Of a stretch of DNA of 64,000 nucleotides, positions 25,505 through 39,886 are shown piece after piece (position 1 is the first letter of the stretch; every line of letters starts with the position of its first letter). Source of the stretch: Thermoanaerobaculum sp. (GTDB lineage: Bacteria; Acidobacteriota; Thermoanaerobaculia; Multivoradales; UBA5704); assembly GCA_021154885.1 (NCBI GenBank), contig JAJKHS010000056.1, forward strand, positions 34,836-98,835, read 5' to 3'. The position numbers and the translations under genes were made by a program. Under the pieces are notes generated by a model. It did no database searches. It was not told the origin of the DNA and saw only the letters and a program-made list of their open reading frames with translations.

Positions 25505-26164
25505 CTAGGACTCTTCGAAGTTCTTGCCGGTCTTCTTCCAGTCGGCCAGGAAGCGGTCGAGCCCCACGTCCGTCAACGGGTGCTTGTAGAGCTGCTCCAG
25601 CACCTTGAACGGCAACGTGGCCACGTCGGCGCCCAGTGAGGCTGCCTGAATGATGTGAATGGGGCTGCGCACAGAGGCCACCAGCACCTTCGTGTCGAAG
25701 CCGTAGTTGTGGTAGATCGTGACCACCTGATCGACGAGCTCCATCCCCTCCTCGCCGACATCGTCCAGCCGGCCGATGAAAGGGGAGATGTAGGCCGCCC
25801 CCGCCTTGGCGGCCAGTAGCGCCTGGGCGGCGGAGAAGCAGAGCGTCACGTTGGTGCGGATGCCCTCCTTCTTGAAGGTGGCCACGGCCCGCAGGCCGGC
25901 GGGCGTCAGCGGCACCTTCACCACCACGTTCTCGGCGAGGCCGGAGAGGCGCCTCCCTTGAGTGAGGATCTCGTTGTACTCGGTCGCCAGCACTTCGCCG
26001 GAGACCGGCCCCGGCACCAGCTTGGCGATGGCCTGCACGGTGGGCAGGTACGGCCGGCCCGACTTGGCGATCAGCGACGGGTTGGTGGTGACGCCGTCGA
26101 CCATGCCCCAATCGAGGCCGGTCTGGATCTCCTGGATTTCCGCGGTGTCGAGAAAGAACTGCAT
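25505..26164 (-). CDS. Transaldolase / fructose-6-phosphate aldolase family (TalC-type)
   Basis: A 219-residue protein of the small transaldolase subfamily. [13 protein letters not shown] and [11 protein letters not shown] are the classic opening, and the Schiff-base lysine is K83 (VVVKVPLT). The length is that of TalC/Fsa and of the short bacterial transaldolases, which form decamers. It works in the pentose phosphate pathway by moving a dihydroxyacetone unit, or cleaves fructose 6-phosphate. The two activities cannot be told apart from the motif alone. Confidence 0.92.
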   Translation of the reverse strand: MQFFLDTAEIQEIQTGLDWGMVDGVTTNPSLIAKSGRPYLPTVQAIAKLVPGPVSGEVLATEYNEILTQGRRLSGLAENVVVKVPLTPAGLRAVATFKKEGIRTNVTLCFSAAQALLAAKAGAAYISPFIGRLDDVGEEGMELVDQVVTIYHNYGFDTKVLVASVRSPIHIIQAASLGADVATLPFKVLEQLYKHPLTDVGLDRFLADWKKTGKNFEES

Positions 26165-26231
26165 GGGTCTCCCCTCCTCACGTCCGTCCGTTGAGCCCCC
26201 AGCGGGGACCTGACTAGGTTAGCACCCCGGA

Positions 26232-28850
<2,619 letters not shown>

Positions 28851-28880
28851 CGAGTCCTTTTTCTCTAAACGGTTTGCGCC

Positions 28881-31430
<2,550 letters not shown>

Positions 31431-31529
31431 CTAGCGCTGAAATATCAATAGCTTAGCCTTGATTTTCCAGCCCTGTGCCCCCGTAAGGATTTCAACGTGA
31501 AAAGGCGACTCTAAATTCCCGAATAGAAC

Positions 31530-32615
31530 TTAGGAGACAAGCTGCAGGACCCCCTTTTCCATCTCCCAGACCCGGCCGACTTCCAGGGTCAGCCAGACCT
31601 GGGGGCGGTTCGACGTGGCCACGAGCTGGCCGGCGCGGCGGAAGACCCCCCAGACGGCCGCCACGGTCGGCGGAGCCAGCTCGGCGTCCGCGTCGTCCAG
31701 GAGGTAGACGGGTGTCCTTCCCAGCTCCTCCATAACCCGGCCGTGGGCGGCCAGCAGCAGGAGAGACAGGCTCTTGCGCTCGCCGGCGGAGGCGACACGG
31801 CGGATCTCGTGGCCGCCCCAGAGGATCTCGAGCTCGTCGCGGTGGGGGCCCAGGAGGGGGAGCTGGCGCCGGCGCTCGCGGTCGGCGATGCGGTCCAGGG
31901 CGTCGGCGATGGCCGCCGGGCCTTCCAATCCGTTGGTGGGCGAGGGGCGGTAACGCAGCTCGATGGGCGGGAACGGCAGGCCCGAGGCCTCGATCACTCC
32001 GGCTAATTGGACCTTCAGGAGCTCGACGTAGCGGTGGCGCTGGGCGATGACGTCCGCCGCGGTGGCGCCCAGCAGCTCGTTCCAGATCTCGACGCCGGCG
32101 CCCCCGGGGATACCAGCGCCGTCCCCCAGCAGCAGTCCCCGCTTCTGCCGCAGGGCCTCGCGGTAGCGGCCCAGCAGCTCCAGGGCCGCCGGGTGGATCC
32201 CGACCACGCCGCGGTCCATGAAACGCCGGCGGGCCTTCGGAGCGCCCACCAGCACCTCGGCCTCGGCCGCCGCCGTCCAGGCGACCACGGGGAGAGCGGA
32301 GAGGTGCTCGGAGAGCGGGGTCACCTTGCCGTTGAGAAGGCGGAGCCGCTGGCCGTCCATCCAGCCCACCTCCAGGGTGGCGCGGCGATCGGTCTCGACG
32401 TCGGCCAAGACGTGAAACGAGCCGGCGCCGTGCCGCACGCAGTCGGCGATCTGAGCGGCGCGGAAGCTGCGGGTAGTGGCCGCGGCGTAGATGGCTTCGA
32501 GGAGGCTCGTCTTGCCGGCGCCGTTGCCCCCCAGGAGGAGGTGCGAGCCGGCGCCGGGCTCCCAGGTGAGGGGCTCGAGATTACGGAAGTCGCGGGCTGC
32601 GAGGCGAGTGAGCAG
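31530..32615 (-). CDS. recF: DNA replication and repair protein RecF, apparently non-ATG/GTG/TTG start
   Basis: A protein of about 361 residues. Walker A GGNGAGKT is at residues 29-36, and the C-terminal Walker B region is VYLLDDADAEL followed by VATSNRPQ. The N-terminus LLTRLAARDFRNLEPL is typical RecF. Between the in-frame TGA upstream and this segment there is no ATG, GTG or TTG. The best start is CTG at 32615, or ATC at 32624. The first GTG in frame (32438) would delete Walker A. The gene begins about 20 bp after the dnaN stop, so it depends on dnaN translation. Confidence 0.9.
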   Translation of the reverse strand: MLTRLAARDFRNLEPLTWEPGAGSHLLLGGNGAGKTSLLEAIYAAATTRSFRAAQIADCVRHGAGSFHVLADVETDRRATLEVGWMDGQRLRLLNGKVTPLSEHLSALPVVAWTAAAEAEVLVGAPKARRRFMDRGVVGIHPAALELLGRYREALRQKRGLLLGDGAGIPGGAGVEIWNELLGATAADVIAQRHRYVELLKVQLAGVIEASGLPFPPIELRYRPSPTNGLEGPAAIADALDRIADRERRRQLPLLGPHRDELEILWGGHEIRRVASAGERKSLSLLLLAAHGRVMEELGRTPVYLLDDADAELAPPTVAAVWGVFRRAGQLVATSNRPQVWLTLEVGRVWEMEKGVLQLVS

Positions 32616-32637
32616 CGGCCAGATCCGGTCAGAGCGG

Positions 32638-33738
32638 TCAGATCCGCATGGGCATGATCACGCAGAGGTACCGGGTGTCCGGTCCGTCCTGCGGATAGCC
32701 GACGCACTGGGTGTTCTCGTCTTTGAGCTCCAGGCGGACCTTCTCGGTCTCCACGGCAGCCAGGAACTGGGTGAGGTAGTCGGGGTTGATCCCCACCCGG
32801 AACTCCGGCCCGTCGTAGTCGCAGGGCACCTCCTCCACGGCCTCGCCGAGGTCGGAGTTGACGGCGGAGATCACCATCTGCTCCGGGGCGAACTGGAGGC
32901 GAACGGCCCGGGCCCGATCGCCGGTCATGAGGGCGGCGCGCTGGACGGCGTCCACCAGGTTCCTGCGGTCGAAGAGGACTTTCTTGTCGTTGTCCTTGGC
33001 GATGACCCGCTCGTAATCCGGGAAGGTCCCCTCGAGGATGCGGCAGATCAGCTCGCGCCGGCCGAGACCGAAGGAGAGGTGGTGCTCGCCGCGACCGTAG
33101 AGGAGGTTGCCGTCGCCCTCCAGGCGCTGCAGCTCCTGCAGGGCCTTGCGGGGCACCAGGACCGAGTCCTCCGCGCCGTGGTTCCCTCCCAGCCCGCCCT
33201 CCACGAGGGCGAGGCGATGTCCGTCCGTGGCCACCATCTCCAACGCGCCGTCCTTGAGCTTGAGCAGGGCGCCGTTCAACTGGAAGCGCGACTCCTCGGC
33301 CGAGACCGCGAAGAGGATCTTGGTGATCATCCGCCGGAAGTCCGTGAACGGGATCTCGACCCGGCGGGCGTCGTCGACGGCGGGGAGGGTCGGGAAGTCG
33401 TCCGGCGACAGGCCGTGGATCTTGAACCGGGACTTGCCGGCCCGGATGGTGAGGACGCGGGGCTCCTCCTGGACGATCAGGACCTCCTCGCCGGTGAGCG
33501 AGCGGATGATCTCCATCAGCTTCTTGGCCTGAACCGCGATTCCGCCCTCACGCTTCACGTCGGCATCGCACCACGAGGTGAGGGAGACGTCCAGGTCGGT
33601 GGCAGCCAGGTGGAGCCTGTCCTCGCGGGCGGTGAGCAGCAGATGGGAGAGGACCGGAATGGTCGTCTTGCGCTCGACAATGCCCTGCATGGGGGCCAGC
33701 TCGCCCAGGAACTCGCTACGGGTGACACGGATTTCCAT
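32638..33738 (-). CDS. dnaN: DNA polymerase III beta subunit (sliding clamp)
   Basis: A 366-residue clamp of three similar domains. It starts MEIRVTRSEFLGELAPMQGIVERKTTIPVLSHLLL, as usual. Domain boundaries are near residues 120 and 245. It ends in YLCVIMPMRI, the typical clamp C-terminus. It encircles DNA and tethers polymerase III. The gene lies between dnaA and recF in the ancestral dnaA-dnaN-recF-gyrB order, separated from dnaA by a 324-bp spacer. Confidence 0.98.
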   Translation of the reverse strand: MEIRVTRSEFLGELAPMQGIVERKTTIPVLSHLLLTAREDRLHLAATDLDVSLTSWCDADVKREGGIAVQAKKLMEIIRSLTGEEVLIVQEEPRVLTIRAGKSRFKIHGLSPDDFPTLPAVDDARRVEIPFTDFRRMITKILFAVSAEESRFQLNGALLKLKDGALEMVATDGHRLALVEGGLGGNHGAEDSVLVPRKALQELQRLEGDGNLLYGRGEHHLSFGLGRRELICRILEGTFPDYERVIAKDNDKKVLFDRRNLVDAVQRAALMTGDRARAVRLQFAPEQMVISAVNSDLGEAVEEVPCDYDGPEFRVGINPDYLTQFLAAVETEKVRLELKDENTQCVGYPQDGPDTRYLCVIMPMRI

Positions 33739-34062
33739 TCACTCTTCTCCGTCTAGAAGACACCTGAATATAGCATAACCGTAGTAGTAGATAGGGGCTG
33801 TGGAAACGAGGAAAAGGGGTCTAAGTCCCAGATGGGAAGAACTTTAGTTCCCCTGCCCCGGGCTGCGGAGATCCTGTGGACGGCTTGAGGAGGCGGGGGA
33901 AAACGTCGAAGGCCGGAAAAAATTCCGCAGACCCTCCACAGGTCCTCCGGAGCGGTCTCCACAGGCTTTCCCCAGGCAGGCACGAAGCCCGCGAGGCTGA
34001 CCCGGACATCAAGCAAACGGTATGCCCGTGAAGCTCTCACCGCCCCGGCCCTCCTCTTTGGT
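33739..34062. other. dnaA-dnaN intergenic spacer with weak DnaA-box-like sites
   Basis: A 324-bp non-coding spacer. It contains DnaA-box-like matches on both strands: GTTTCCACA (33799-33807, minus), CCCTCCACA (33932-33940) and GTCTCCACA (33955-33963), each two or more bases off TTATCCACA. A short AT-rich stretch with TATAGCATAA is near 33770. It must hold the dnaN promoter. It could be part of a bipartite origin together with the stronger cluster upstream of dnaA. Confidence 0.4.
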
Positions 34063-35355
34063 CTACGCGAAGTGCGCCTCAAGGCTCTTCAGGGTACGGT
34101 CGAAGTCCGGATCGGCCTCGCGCTTCTTCTCGACGGTCTCGACGGAGTACATGACCGTCGAGTGGTGCTTGTCGTTGAAAAGTTTGCCGATCTCCGGGTA
34201 GGAAAGGTCCGTCAGCCGCTTGCAGAGGTACATCGCCACCTGACGGGGGATGACGATCTGCCGGGAGTTGCTCTTGCTCTTGATCTCCGACACCTTGAGA
34301 TCGTAATGCCGGGCCACGAACTTGACGATCTCGGCCGCGGCGGGCTTCTTCCCCTCCTCGGGGAGGATATCCTTCAAGGTCTCCCGCGCCAGGGCCAGGG
34401 AGAGGGGTTTGCCGGTCAACGACTCGAAGGCGAGCACCCGGTTGAGGTGCCCTTCGAGCTCGCGGATGTTGGACCTCACCTGCTGGGCGATGAACTCCGC
34501 CACCTCTTCGGGAAGGTGCGACCCCTCGAGGGCGGCTTTACGCTGCAGAATGGCCATCTTGGTCTCGAGGTCCGGCGGCTGAATGTCGGCGATCAGCCCC
34601 CACTCGAAGCGGCTGCGCAGCCGCTCTTCCACGGTCGGGATGCTGCGCGGCGGTGCGTCGGAGGAGAGGATGATCTGCTTCTGGCTGGTGTAGAGCGTAT
34701 TGAAGGTGTGGAAGAACTCCTCCTGCGTCCGCTCCTTGTTGGCAATGAACTGCACGTCGTCGATCATCAGGACGTCGATCGTGCGGTAGCGCTCCCGGAA
34801 GGCGGGCATGCGGTCGAAGCGGATGGAGTTGACGAGCTCGTTGACGAACTGCTCGGCCACCAGGTAGAGGACCTTGAGTTGCGGCCGGCTGCGCTGGATC
34901 TCGTGTCCGATGGCGTGCAGGAGATGGGTCTTACCCAGGCCGACCCCGCCGTAGAGAAACAGCGGATTGTAGGAGAGGGACGGGTTCTCGCCCACTCGCC
35001 GCGCCGCCGCCAGGGCGAACTCGTTGGACTTCCCCTCGACGAAGTTGGCGAACAGGTACTTTGGGTTGAAGTGTGAAGGCGTGATCGGCAGCTCGTCGAC
35101 GGCCACCAGCTCGTCTTCGAGGGAGAACAGGACCTCGAAACCCGGGCCGGCAAGACCGGCGACCGCCCGGTCCACCGCTGGCCGGTAGCTCTCCTCCAGC
35201 GTGTGCAGGAACCGGGAGTTCGGCGCCAGCAGCACCAGCCGTTCCCCGTCTTCGTCGCCCACCTTCAGGGGGCGGAACCAGGTAGCGAACTCCTCGGGAT
35301 CGAGTTGCTGCTGCAACTGCCTTTGGAGAAGAGACCAGAAGGATTGCGGCGGCAT
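34063..35355 (-). CDS. dnaA: Chromosomal replication initiator protein DnaA
   Basis: A 430-residue protein. Domain I starts SFWSLLQRQLQQQLDPEEFATWFRPL. The AAA+ core has Walker A GGVGLGKTH and Walker B VLMIDDVQF. Domain IV carries the DnaA-box-binding signature with DKHHSTVMYSVETVEKK. It opens the origin after binding DnaA boxes. Three such boxes lie within 60 bp upstream of its ATG, so it probably regulates itself. The linker domain II is short. Confidence 0.98.
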   Translation of the reverse strand: MPPQSFWSLLQRQLQQQLDPEEFATWFRPLKVGDEDGERLVLLAPNSRFLHTLEESYRPAVDRAVAGLAGPGFEVLFSLEDELVAVDELPITPSHFNPKYLFANFVEGKSNEFALAAARRVGENPSLSYNPLFLYGGVGLGKTHLLHAIGHEIQRSRPQLKVLYLVAEQFVNELVNSIRFDRMPAFRERYRTIDVLMIDDVQFIANKERTQEEFFHTFNTLYTSQKQIILSSDAPPRSIPTVEERLRSRFEWGLIADIQPPDLETKMAILQRKAALEGSHLPEEVAEFIAQQVRSNIRELEGHLNRVLAFESLTGKPLSLALARETLKDILPEEGKKPAAAEIVKFVARHYDLKVSEIKSKSNSRQIVIPRQVAMYLCKRLTDLSYPEIGKLFNDKHHSTVMYSVETVEKKREADPDFDRTLKSLEAHFA

Positions 35356-35567
35356 GCGACCTCAGGTGGAGCGATACTCGTTTTCCACATAATTTCCACA
35401 GACTGTGGAAATCCCCTAGACTGGGAGGAGTGCTTCCGAAGCGGCTAGATGACTACGACGGGGACCATCATAGCACACCCGAAACGCCTCGCAAGCCCCA
35501 CCTCGCGAAGTTCCGGTTAGAAAATTATAAGCCCTCTTTGATCAATGGTTTACGGTTATTCCTCGGA
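35356..35567. other. Probable replication origin (oriC) upstream of dnaA
   Basis: A 212-bp non-coding region between dnaA and sppA. Three DnaA-box-like sites lie close together: TTTTCCACA (35381-35389), ATTTCCACA (35392-35400) and its inverse TGTGGAAAT (35404-35412), the last two forming a palindrome with a 3-bp centre. An AT-rich tract (GAAAATTATAAG and onward, about 35518-35560) is a candidate unwinding element and is unusual in such GC-rich DNA. Gene order supports this as oriC. GC skew would be the test. Confidence 0.55.
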
Positions 35568-37280
35568 TCAGAATGGCCGGCTCAGGCGGGCGAGCTCGGG
35601 AGGCAATTCAAGCAGGCGGGGCGGGTGGGTTTCAAGTCCCTTGACAATCGCCACGAGAGCTCCGGGGAGGCGCGGCTCGCGTTTCGCGAGGAAGACTTCG
35701 AGCCACGTCGGCGGCGTGGGATAGAAGTCGACGGCCACCGTTTCGCGGGGGCCGATCCGGGCCTCCGCCCTGGCCAGCTCGAGGGCGCGGTCGAGGCCGC
35801 CCAGTTCGTCGACGAGCCCGATCCTGCGGGCCTCCGCGCCGATCCAGACGCGGCCGCTCGCCACCCCCTCGACGGCCTGGCGGCTCATCCTGCGGCCGGC
35901 GGCGACATGGCCGACGAAGGCGGCGTAGGTGCGGTCCATGAGCTGCTGCACCAGGGCCTCCTGCAGGGGGGAGTAGGGCTGCAGCTCGGAGTAGAGGTCG
36001 GCGTTGGCCCCCCGCTTCTGGGAGTCGTGGCCGATCCCGAGAACCTCCTCCTCGAACCGGCGGGTGACGAACTTGCCGCCGAAGACGCCGATCGAGCCGG
36101 TGAGCGTGGCCGGCTCGGCGACGATCTTGCTGGCCCTGGCGGCGATATAGTAGCCGCCCGAGGCGGCCGTGTCGGACATCGAGACCACCACCGGCTTCTT
36201 CTGCTTGAGCCTCTCCACCTGGCGCAGGATGAGGTCCGAAGCCAGAGCCGAGCCGCCGGGGCTGTCGATGCGCAGCACGACGGCGGCCACGGAGTCGTCC
36301 TCGCGCAGGTCGTGGAGCACCTCCGCCATCTTGTCCGAGCCCAGGTAGGATTCCTCCGTCCAGGGCGCGGTGCCGCCGCCGCCACGCACGATGGTGCCCA
36401 GGGCGAAGACGACGGCGACCTGTCTGGCGGCGAAGACGGGCTCCGGCCGGTACTCCTCGATGGGCAGCAGCGACGGCTTGCGGCCCAGGCGCTGCTGCAA
36501 GTGGTCGAGGAACTGGTCCGGATAGGCGAGGTCGTCGACCAGGCCGCGCTTGCGGGCCGTCTCCGCGTCGTAGGGGGCGCCGTCGACCAGCCCGCGGACC
36601 TCGGTCTCGCTCTTCCTGCGGGCCTCGGCCACCGCCGACACGATCTGGGAGTAGTAGCCGTCGAGCAGCGCCGCGATGGCCTCCTGGGCCTCGGGGGTGA
36701 GCCGGCTCTGGGTGTAGGTCTCGACGGCGCTCTTGTAGCGGCCAACGCGGTTGAACTGGGGGTCGATCTTCAGCTTGTCCAGGGTGCCGCGCAGCAGGCG
36801 GCTCTCCCAGGAGAGGCCCAGCAGGTTGAGGTCGCCCGCCGGCGAGAGGTGGATCCGCTCGCAGGCCGTGGCCAGGTAGTAGGCCAGGGTGCCGTTCGAC
36901 CCCTCGCCGGCGGTCTCCAGGTAGCACTCGACGAACTTGCCGGCCCGCCGCAGGGCCATCATCTGGCGCCGCAGCTCCTGCGCCTTGGCGAGGCCGAGCT
37001 CGGCGTTCTGGATGTAGACGGCGAGGCCCTTGATCCCGGGGTCCTGGCGGGCGGCCCGGAACGCCGGATAGAGCTGCGCGATGCTGTCCGGCTCGCCGCC
37101 GCCGGAGAAGGGGAGGCGTGGCATCTCCTGCTCCAGCACCGGGCCGTCCACCTTCCAGACGAGGACCGTGGCACCGTCTCCCGTGGCCCTCCGGCCCTTG
37201 CGGCTCATCAGGATTCCGGCCACGGTGGCGAGGATCGCGATTCCCAGCAGCGCGACGAAGATCAGCAGCAGCTTCTTCAT
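35568..37280 (-). CDS. sppA: Signal peptide peptidase SppA (long, 67K-type)
   Basis: A 570-residue membrane-anchored serine protease with an N-terminal anchor (LLLIFVALLGIAILATVAGILM). As in E. coli SppA it has two fused domains. The general-base lysine is K183 (GRYKSAVETY) in the first domain and the nucleophile S374 (DTAASGGYYIA) in the second. It degrades signal peptides left in the membrane. Its start overlaps the end of the M14-like deacylase gene by four bases, so it is the last member of the zinc-protease/RimK operon. Confidence 0.93.
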   Translation of the reverse strand: MKKLLLIFVALLGIAILATVAGILMSRKGRRATGDGATVLVWKVDGPVLEQEMPRLPFSGGGEPDSIAQLYPAFRAARQDPGIKGLAVYIQNAELGLAKAQELRRQMMALRRAGKFVECYLETAGEGSNGTLAYYLATACERIHLSPAGDLNLLGLSWESRLLRGTLDKLKIDPQFNRVGRYKSAVETYTQSRLTPEAQEAIAALLDGYYSQIVSAVAEARRKSETEVRGLVDGAPYDAETARKRGLVDDLAYPDQFLDHLQQRLGRKPSLLPIEEYRPEPVFAARQVAVVFALGTIVRGGGGTAPWTEESYLGSDKMAEVLHDLREDDSVAAVVLRIDSPGGSALASDLILRQVERLKQKKPVVVSMSDTAASGGYYIAARASKIVAEPATLTGSIGVFGGKFVTRRFEEEVLGIGHDSQKRGANADLYSELQPYSPLQEALVQQLMDRTYAAFVGHVAAGRRMSRQAVEGVASGRVWIGAEARRIGLVDELGGLDRALELARAEARIGPRETVAVDFYPTPPTWLEVFLAKREPRLPGALVAIVKGLETHPPRLLELPPELARLSRPF

Positions 37281-38293
37281 GGGTAAATCCTACCGTTCTG
37301 CCGCCAATAGTCCCCCCAGGCGTCGATGGCTCTCGGGTCGACGCGGGCGACGTTGCAGATGGCGTCGCCGGGATGGACGAGGGGGAGCTGGGTCAGACCG
37401 AGGACGACCCCCGCGTAGGGCGCCTTGACCTGGCTCTTCTCCCGTCCGAAGGGATTGGTGTTGACGGAGATGGCCTGGCCGCGGCGCAGCGGCTGGCCGA
37501 GGTCCACCTTGAGATCGAGGATGCCACCGGTGCGGGAGCGGATCCAGTGCGTGCGCTCCACCGTCAGCCGCAGGGGGGGACAGGCAGTCTCGCCCGGCAT
37601 CATCCCGAGATGACGCAGGACGTTGAGCACCCCGGCGATCCCCACCTCGATGAATGGGCGCTCCAGCCGCTGGGCGCTCCCCGCCTCGTAGACGACGGTG
37701 GGTACGCCGGCGGCCACGGCCGTGCGGCGCAGCGATTTCTCGGGGCCGGCGCCGTCGACGACCAGCGGGCAGCCGAAGGCCCTTGCCAGCTCGGCCACGG
37801 CCGGCTGGGCGAGGTCGGCGCGGACCTGGGGATAGTTGGTCCGCTCGCCGCCGGCCGTGTGCAGGTCGATGCCGAAATCGCTCTTGCGCACCACCTCGCG
37901 GAACAGCATCTCGGCGAGGCGGGCGGTCAGGGAGCCGCGACGGCTGCCGGGAAAGCTGCGGTTGAGGTCACGCCGGTCGGGCAGGCGCCGGTCGCGGTTG
38001 AGGAAACCGGGGACGTTGGCCACGGGGACGGCGATGAGCGTCCCCCGCAGCGCGGAGAAGTCGGTGTCGTTGAGCAGACCGCGGAGGATGCCCACGCCGT
38101 TGAGCTCGTCGCCGTGTACCGTGGCGGTGACGAACACGGTGGGTCCGGGGGCCCCCCGCACCACCGTCACGGGCACGGACACCGGCTCGGCGGTGTAGGA
38201 CTCCGCCACCTTGAGGCGCAGCTCGGCCGTCTGCCCCAATGCCACCGGCGCGCCGGCGAAGGTGAGAGGCTCGCCGCGGCCCGGCGTCCTCAT
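37277..38293 (-). CDS. Succinylglutamate desuccinylase/aspartoacylase-like M14 metalloenzyme
   Basis: A 338-residue zinc hydrolase. Zinc ligands are in TVHGDELNG (His, Glu) and DLHTAGG (His). A C-terminal beta-barrel (KAPYAGVVLGLTQLPLVHPGDAIC) is typical of the AstE/AspA-like group found next to RimK. The ATG at 38293 overlaps the RimK stop by four bases (ATGA). Conserved clusters of RimK, this deacylase and a zinc protease suggest processing of glutamate-type modifications on proteins or peptides. Confidence 0.87.
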   Translation of the reverse strand: MRTPGRGEPLTFAGAPVALGQTAELRLKVAESYTAEPVSVPVTVVRGAPGPTVFVTATVHGDELNGVGILRGLLNDTDFSALRGTLIAVPVANVPGFLNRDRRLPDRRDLNRSFPGSRRGSLTARLAEMLFREVVRKSDFGIDLHTAGGERTNYPQVRADLAQPAVAELARAFGCPLVVDGAGPEKSLRRTAVAAGVPTVVYEAGSAQRLERPFIEVGIAGVLNVLRHLGMMPGETACPPLRLTVERTHWIRSRTGGILDLKVDLGQPLRRGQAISVNTNPFGREKSQVKAPYAGVVLGLTQLPLVHPGDAICNVARVDPRAIDAWGDYWRQNGRIYP

Positions 38294-39195
38294 CCACGTC
38301 CCCGGGTGGTGGGATGGCCGTGGGGCGCCCTGGCGAGGACGAAGTCGATCATCCGGCCCGCCACGTCGACGCCGGTCGCCCCCTCGATCCCCTCCAGGCC
38401 CGGGGAGCTGTTGACCTCGAGGACCATGGGGCCCTCGTTCGAAGGGATCATGTCCACGCCGGCGATGTTCAGACCCAGCACCTCGGCGGCGTGGAGGGCG
38501 GTGGCCACGTAGCCGGAGGGGAGCTCGACGCCTTCCGCCGTGCCGCCGCGGTGGAGGTTGCTGCGGAACTCCCCCTCGCCGGCCCGGCGCGACATGGCCG
38601 CCACCACCTCGCCGCCGACGACGATGGCGCGGTAGTCCGTCCCCTGCGCCTCTTCGATGAAGGCCTGGATGAGGATGTTCTGGCGCAGGGAGCTCATGGC
38701 GTCGAGGACCGATTCGGCCGATTTGACCGACTCGGCCAGAATGACGCCCTTGCCCTGCGTCCCCTCCAGGAGCTTCAGGATGACCGGCGCGCCGCCCACC
38801 CGGCGGATGGCCGAGCGGACATCCTCGCGGCGCCAGGCGAAGGCCGTGGGCGGAATGCCGATGTCGTGGCGCGACAGGAGCTGCAGACTGCGCAGCTTGT
38901 CGCGGCTGCGGGAGATGGCCTGGCTCTCGTTGGCCGGGAAGACCCCCATCATCTCGAACTGGCGGAGCACGGCGAGCCCATAGAAGGTGATCGAGGCGCC
39001 GATCCGGGGCACCACGCCGTCGAGCCCCGTCACCCGCTCGTTGCCGTGGAAAACCTCCGGCCGCTTCTTCGACAGCTTGACCACGCACTGCAGGGGATCG
39101 AGCACCAGGACGTCCGCGTCGCGCTGGCGGCAGGCCTCGACGAGGCGCCGGGTCGAGTACAGCGTCGCCTTGCGCGACAGGATGGCGATCTTCAT
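38290..39195 (-). CDS. rimK: RimK family ATP-grasp glutamate ligase
   Basis: A 301-residue ATP-grasp ligase. The ATP-binding lid region (GGAPVILKLLEGTQGKGVILAES) and the metal-binding end (VLEVNSSPGLEGIEG) are clear. RimK adds glutamates to the C-terminus of ribosomal protein S6. Homologues also make short poly-gamma-glutamate peptides. I use ATG 39195 (MKIAILSRK) rather than the in-frame TTG 39207. It lies between the zinc-protease gene and the deacylase gene, with very short gaps. Confidence 0.92.
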   Translation of the reverse strand: MKIAILSRKATLYSTRRLVEACRQRDADVLVLDPLQCVVKLSKKRPEVFHGNERVTGLDGVVPRIGASITFYGLAVLRQFEMMGVFPANESQAISRSRDKLRSLQLLSRHDIGIPPTAFAWRREDVRSAIRRVGGAPVILKLLEGTQGKGVILAESVKSAESVLDAMSSLRQNILIQAFIEEAQGTDYRAIVVGGEVVAAMSRRAGEGEFRSNLHRGGTAEGVELPSGYVATALHAAEVLGLNIAGVDMIPSNEGPMVLEVNSSPGLEGIEGATGVDVAGRMIDFVLARAPHGHPTTRGRG

Positions 39196-39203
39196 CGGGT
39201 GGC

Positions 39204-39722
39204 TCAACTGTCTTCCTCCGGCGCCTTCGGCGGCGGCCGGCGGCGGCCGGGCGCCCGCCCCGAGGGTGGACGCCGGTGCCAGCGGCGGAACCGGTACTTG
39301 CTCGCGACATCCACGCGGAAGTCCCCCTCCAGCGCCTTGCGTCCGAGGATCATACGAAAGAGCATGCCGGAGCGGTCGGCCAGGGTGACGAGGATACGCT
39401 TGTGCACCGGTCCGAGCACCATCTCGGTCTCGATCACCGGCCGCACCTCCGGATGGCCGCCGGAGTCGGTGACGCGCATCCGCCGCAGCACCCGCACCCT
39501 GGCGGTGACCTGGTGCTCGGGCCGGCGGCGGTCGGGGCGCAGCGAGATCTCAACCCATTCCGAGCCGTCGGGTAAGACTTCCAGCACCTCCAGGCGGTCG
39601 ACGTGCAGAGTTGACGTGCGGGCGCCCGTGTCCACCTTGGTCTTGAGGCGGAAGACCCCGAGCTCCGGAAGGTCCAGGTACTCCTTCCAGCCCACCAGCC
39701 GGTTCTCGCGGAATTCCGACAC
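39204..39722 (-). CDS. RimK-associated putative ATP-dependent zinc protease (retropepsin-like fold)
   Basis: A 172-residue protein of the family usually found beside rimK. The aspartate motif KVDTGARTSTLHVD gives a retropepsin-like site. RMILGRKALEGDFRVDV is the conserved C-terminal part. GTG at 39722 is used (VSEFREN), with GGAGG upstream. Longer open sequence toward 39854 is not conserved and would run into an intergenic regulatory region. It is the first gene of the four-gene operon ending with sppA. The name zinc protease is inherited and weakly supported. Confidence 0.85.
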   Translation of the reverse strand: MSEFRENRLVGWKEYLDLPELGVFRLKTKVDTGARTSTLHVDRLEVLEVLPDGSEWVEISLRPDRRRPEHQVTARVRVLRRMRVTDSGGHPEVRPVIETEMVLGPVHKRILVTLADRSGMLFRMILGRKALEGDFRVDVASKYRFRRWHRRPPSGRAPGRRRPPPKAPEEDS

Positions 39723-39830
39723 TCTCAGATCCCCCCTCCGGAGGGGGCACGCTGTAGAAATGCCAATTGCAGAGGAGCGTATTTGTACGAATGGAACGAC
39801 CTCACCCCGAGCGGAGCCGTTCCGAAACCG

Positions 39831-39844
39831 GCGCTCCCGAGCGC
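39831..39844. promoter_or_regulatory. Palindrome upstream of sRNA 1, possible enhancer site
   Basis: GCGCTC-CC-GAGCGC is a perfect 6-2-6 palindrome lying about 45 bp upstream of the sigma-54-like promoter of the first structured RNA. It could bind an activator, although enhancer sites are usually farther away. Confidence 0.3.
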
Positions 39845-39886
39845 AAAGCGGCATTCCACCGGCTTCCTGAGCCCATCGGTCAAAAC

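Noticed and set aside
32438..32440. GTG at 32438 as recF start
   Set aside because: It would remove the Walker A motif and the conserved RecF N-terminus visible upstream in the same frame.
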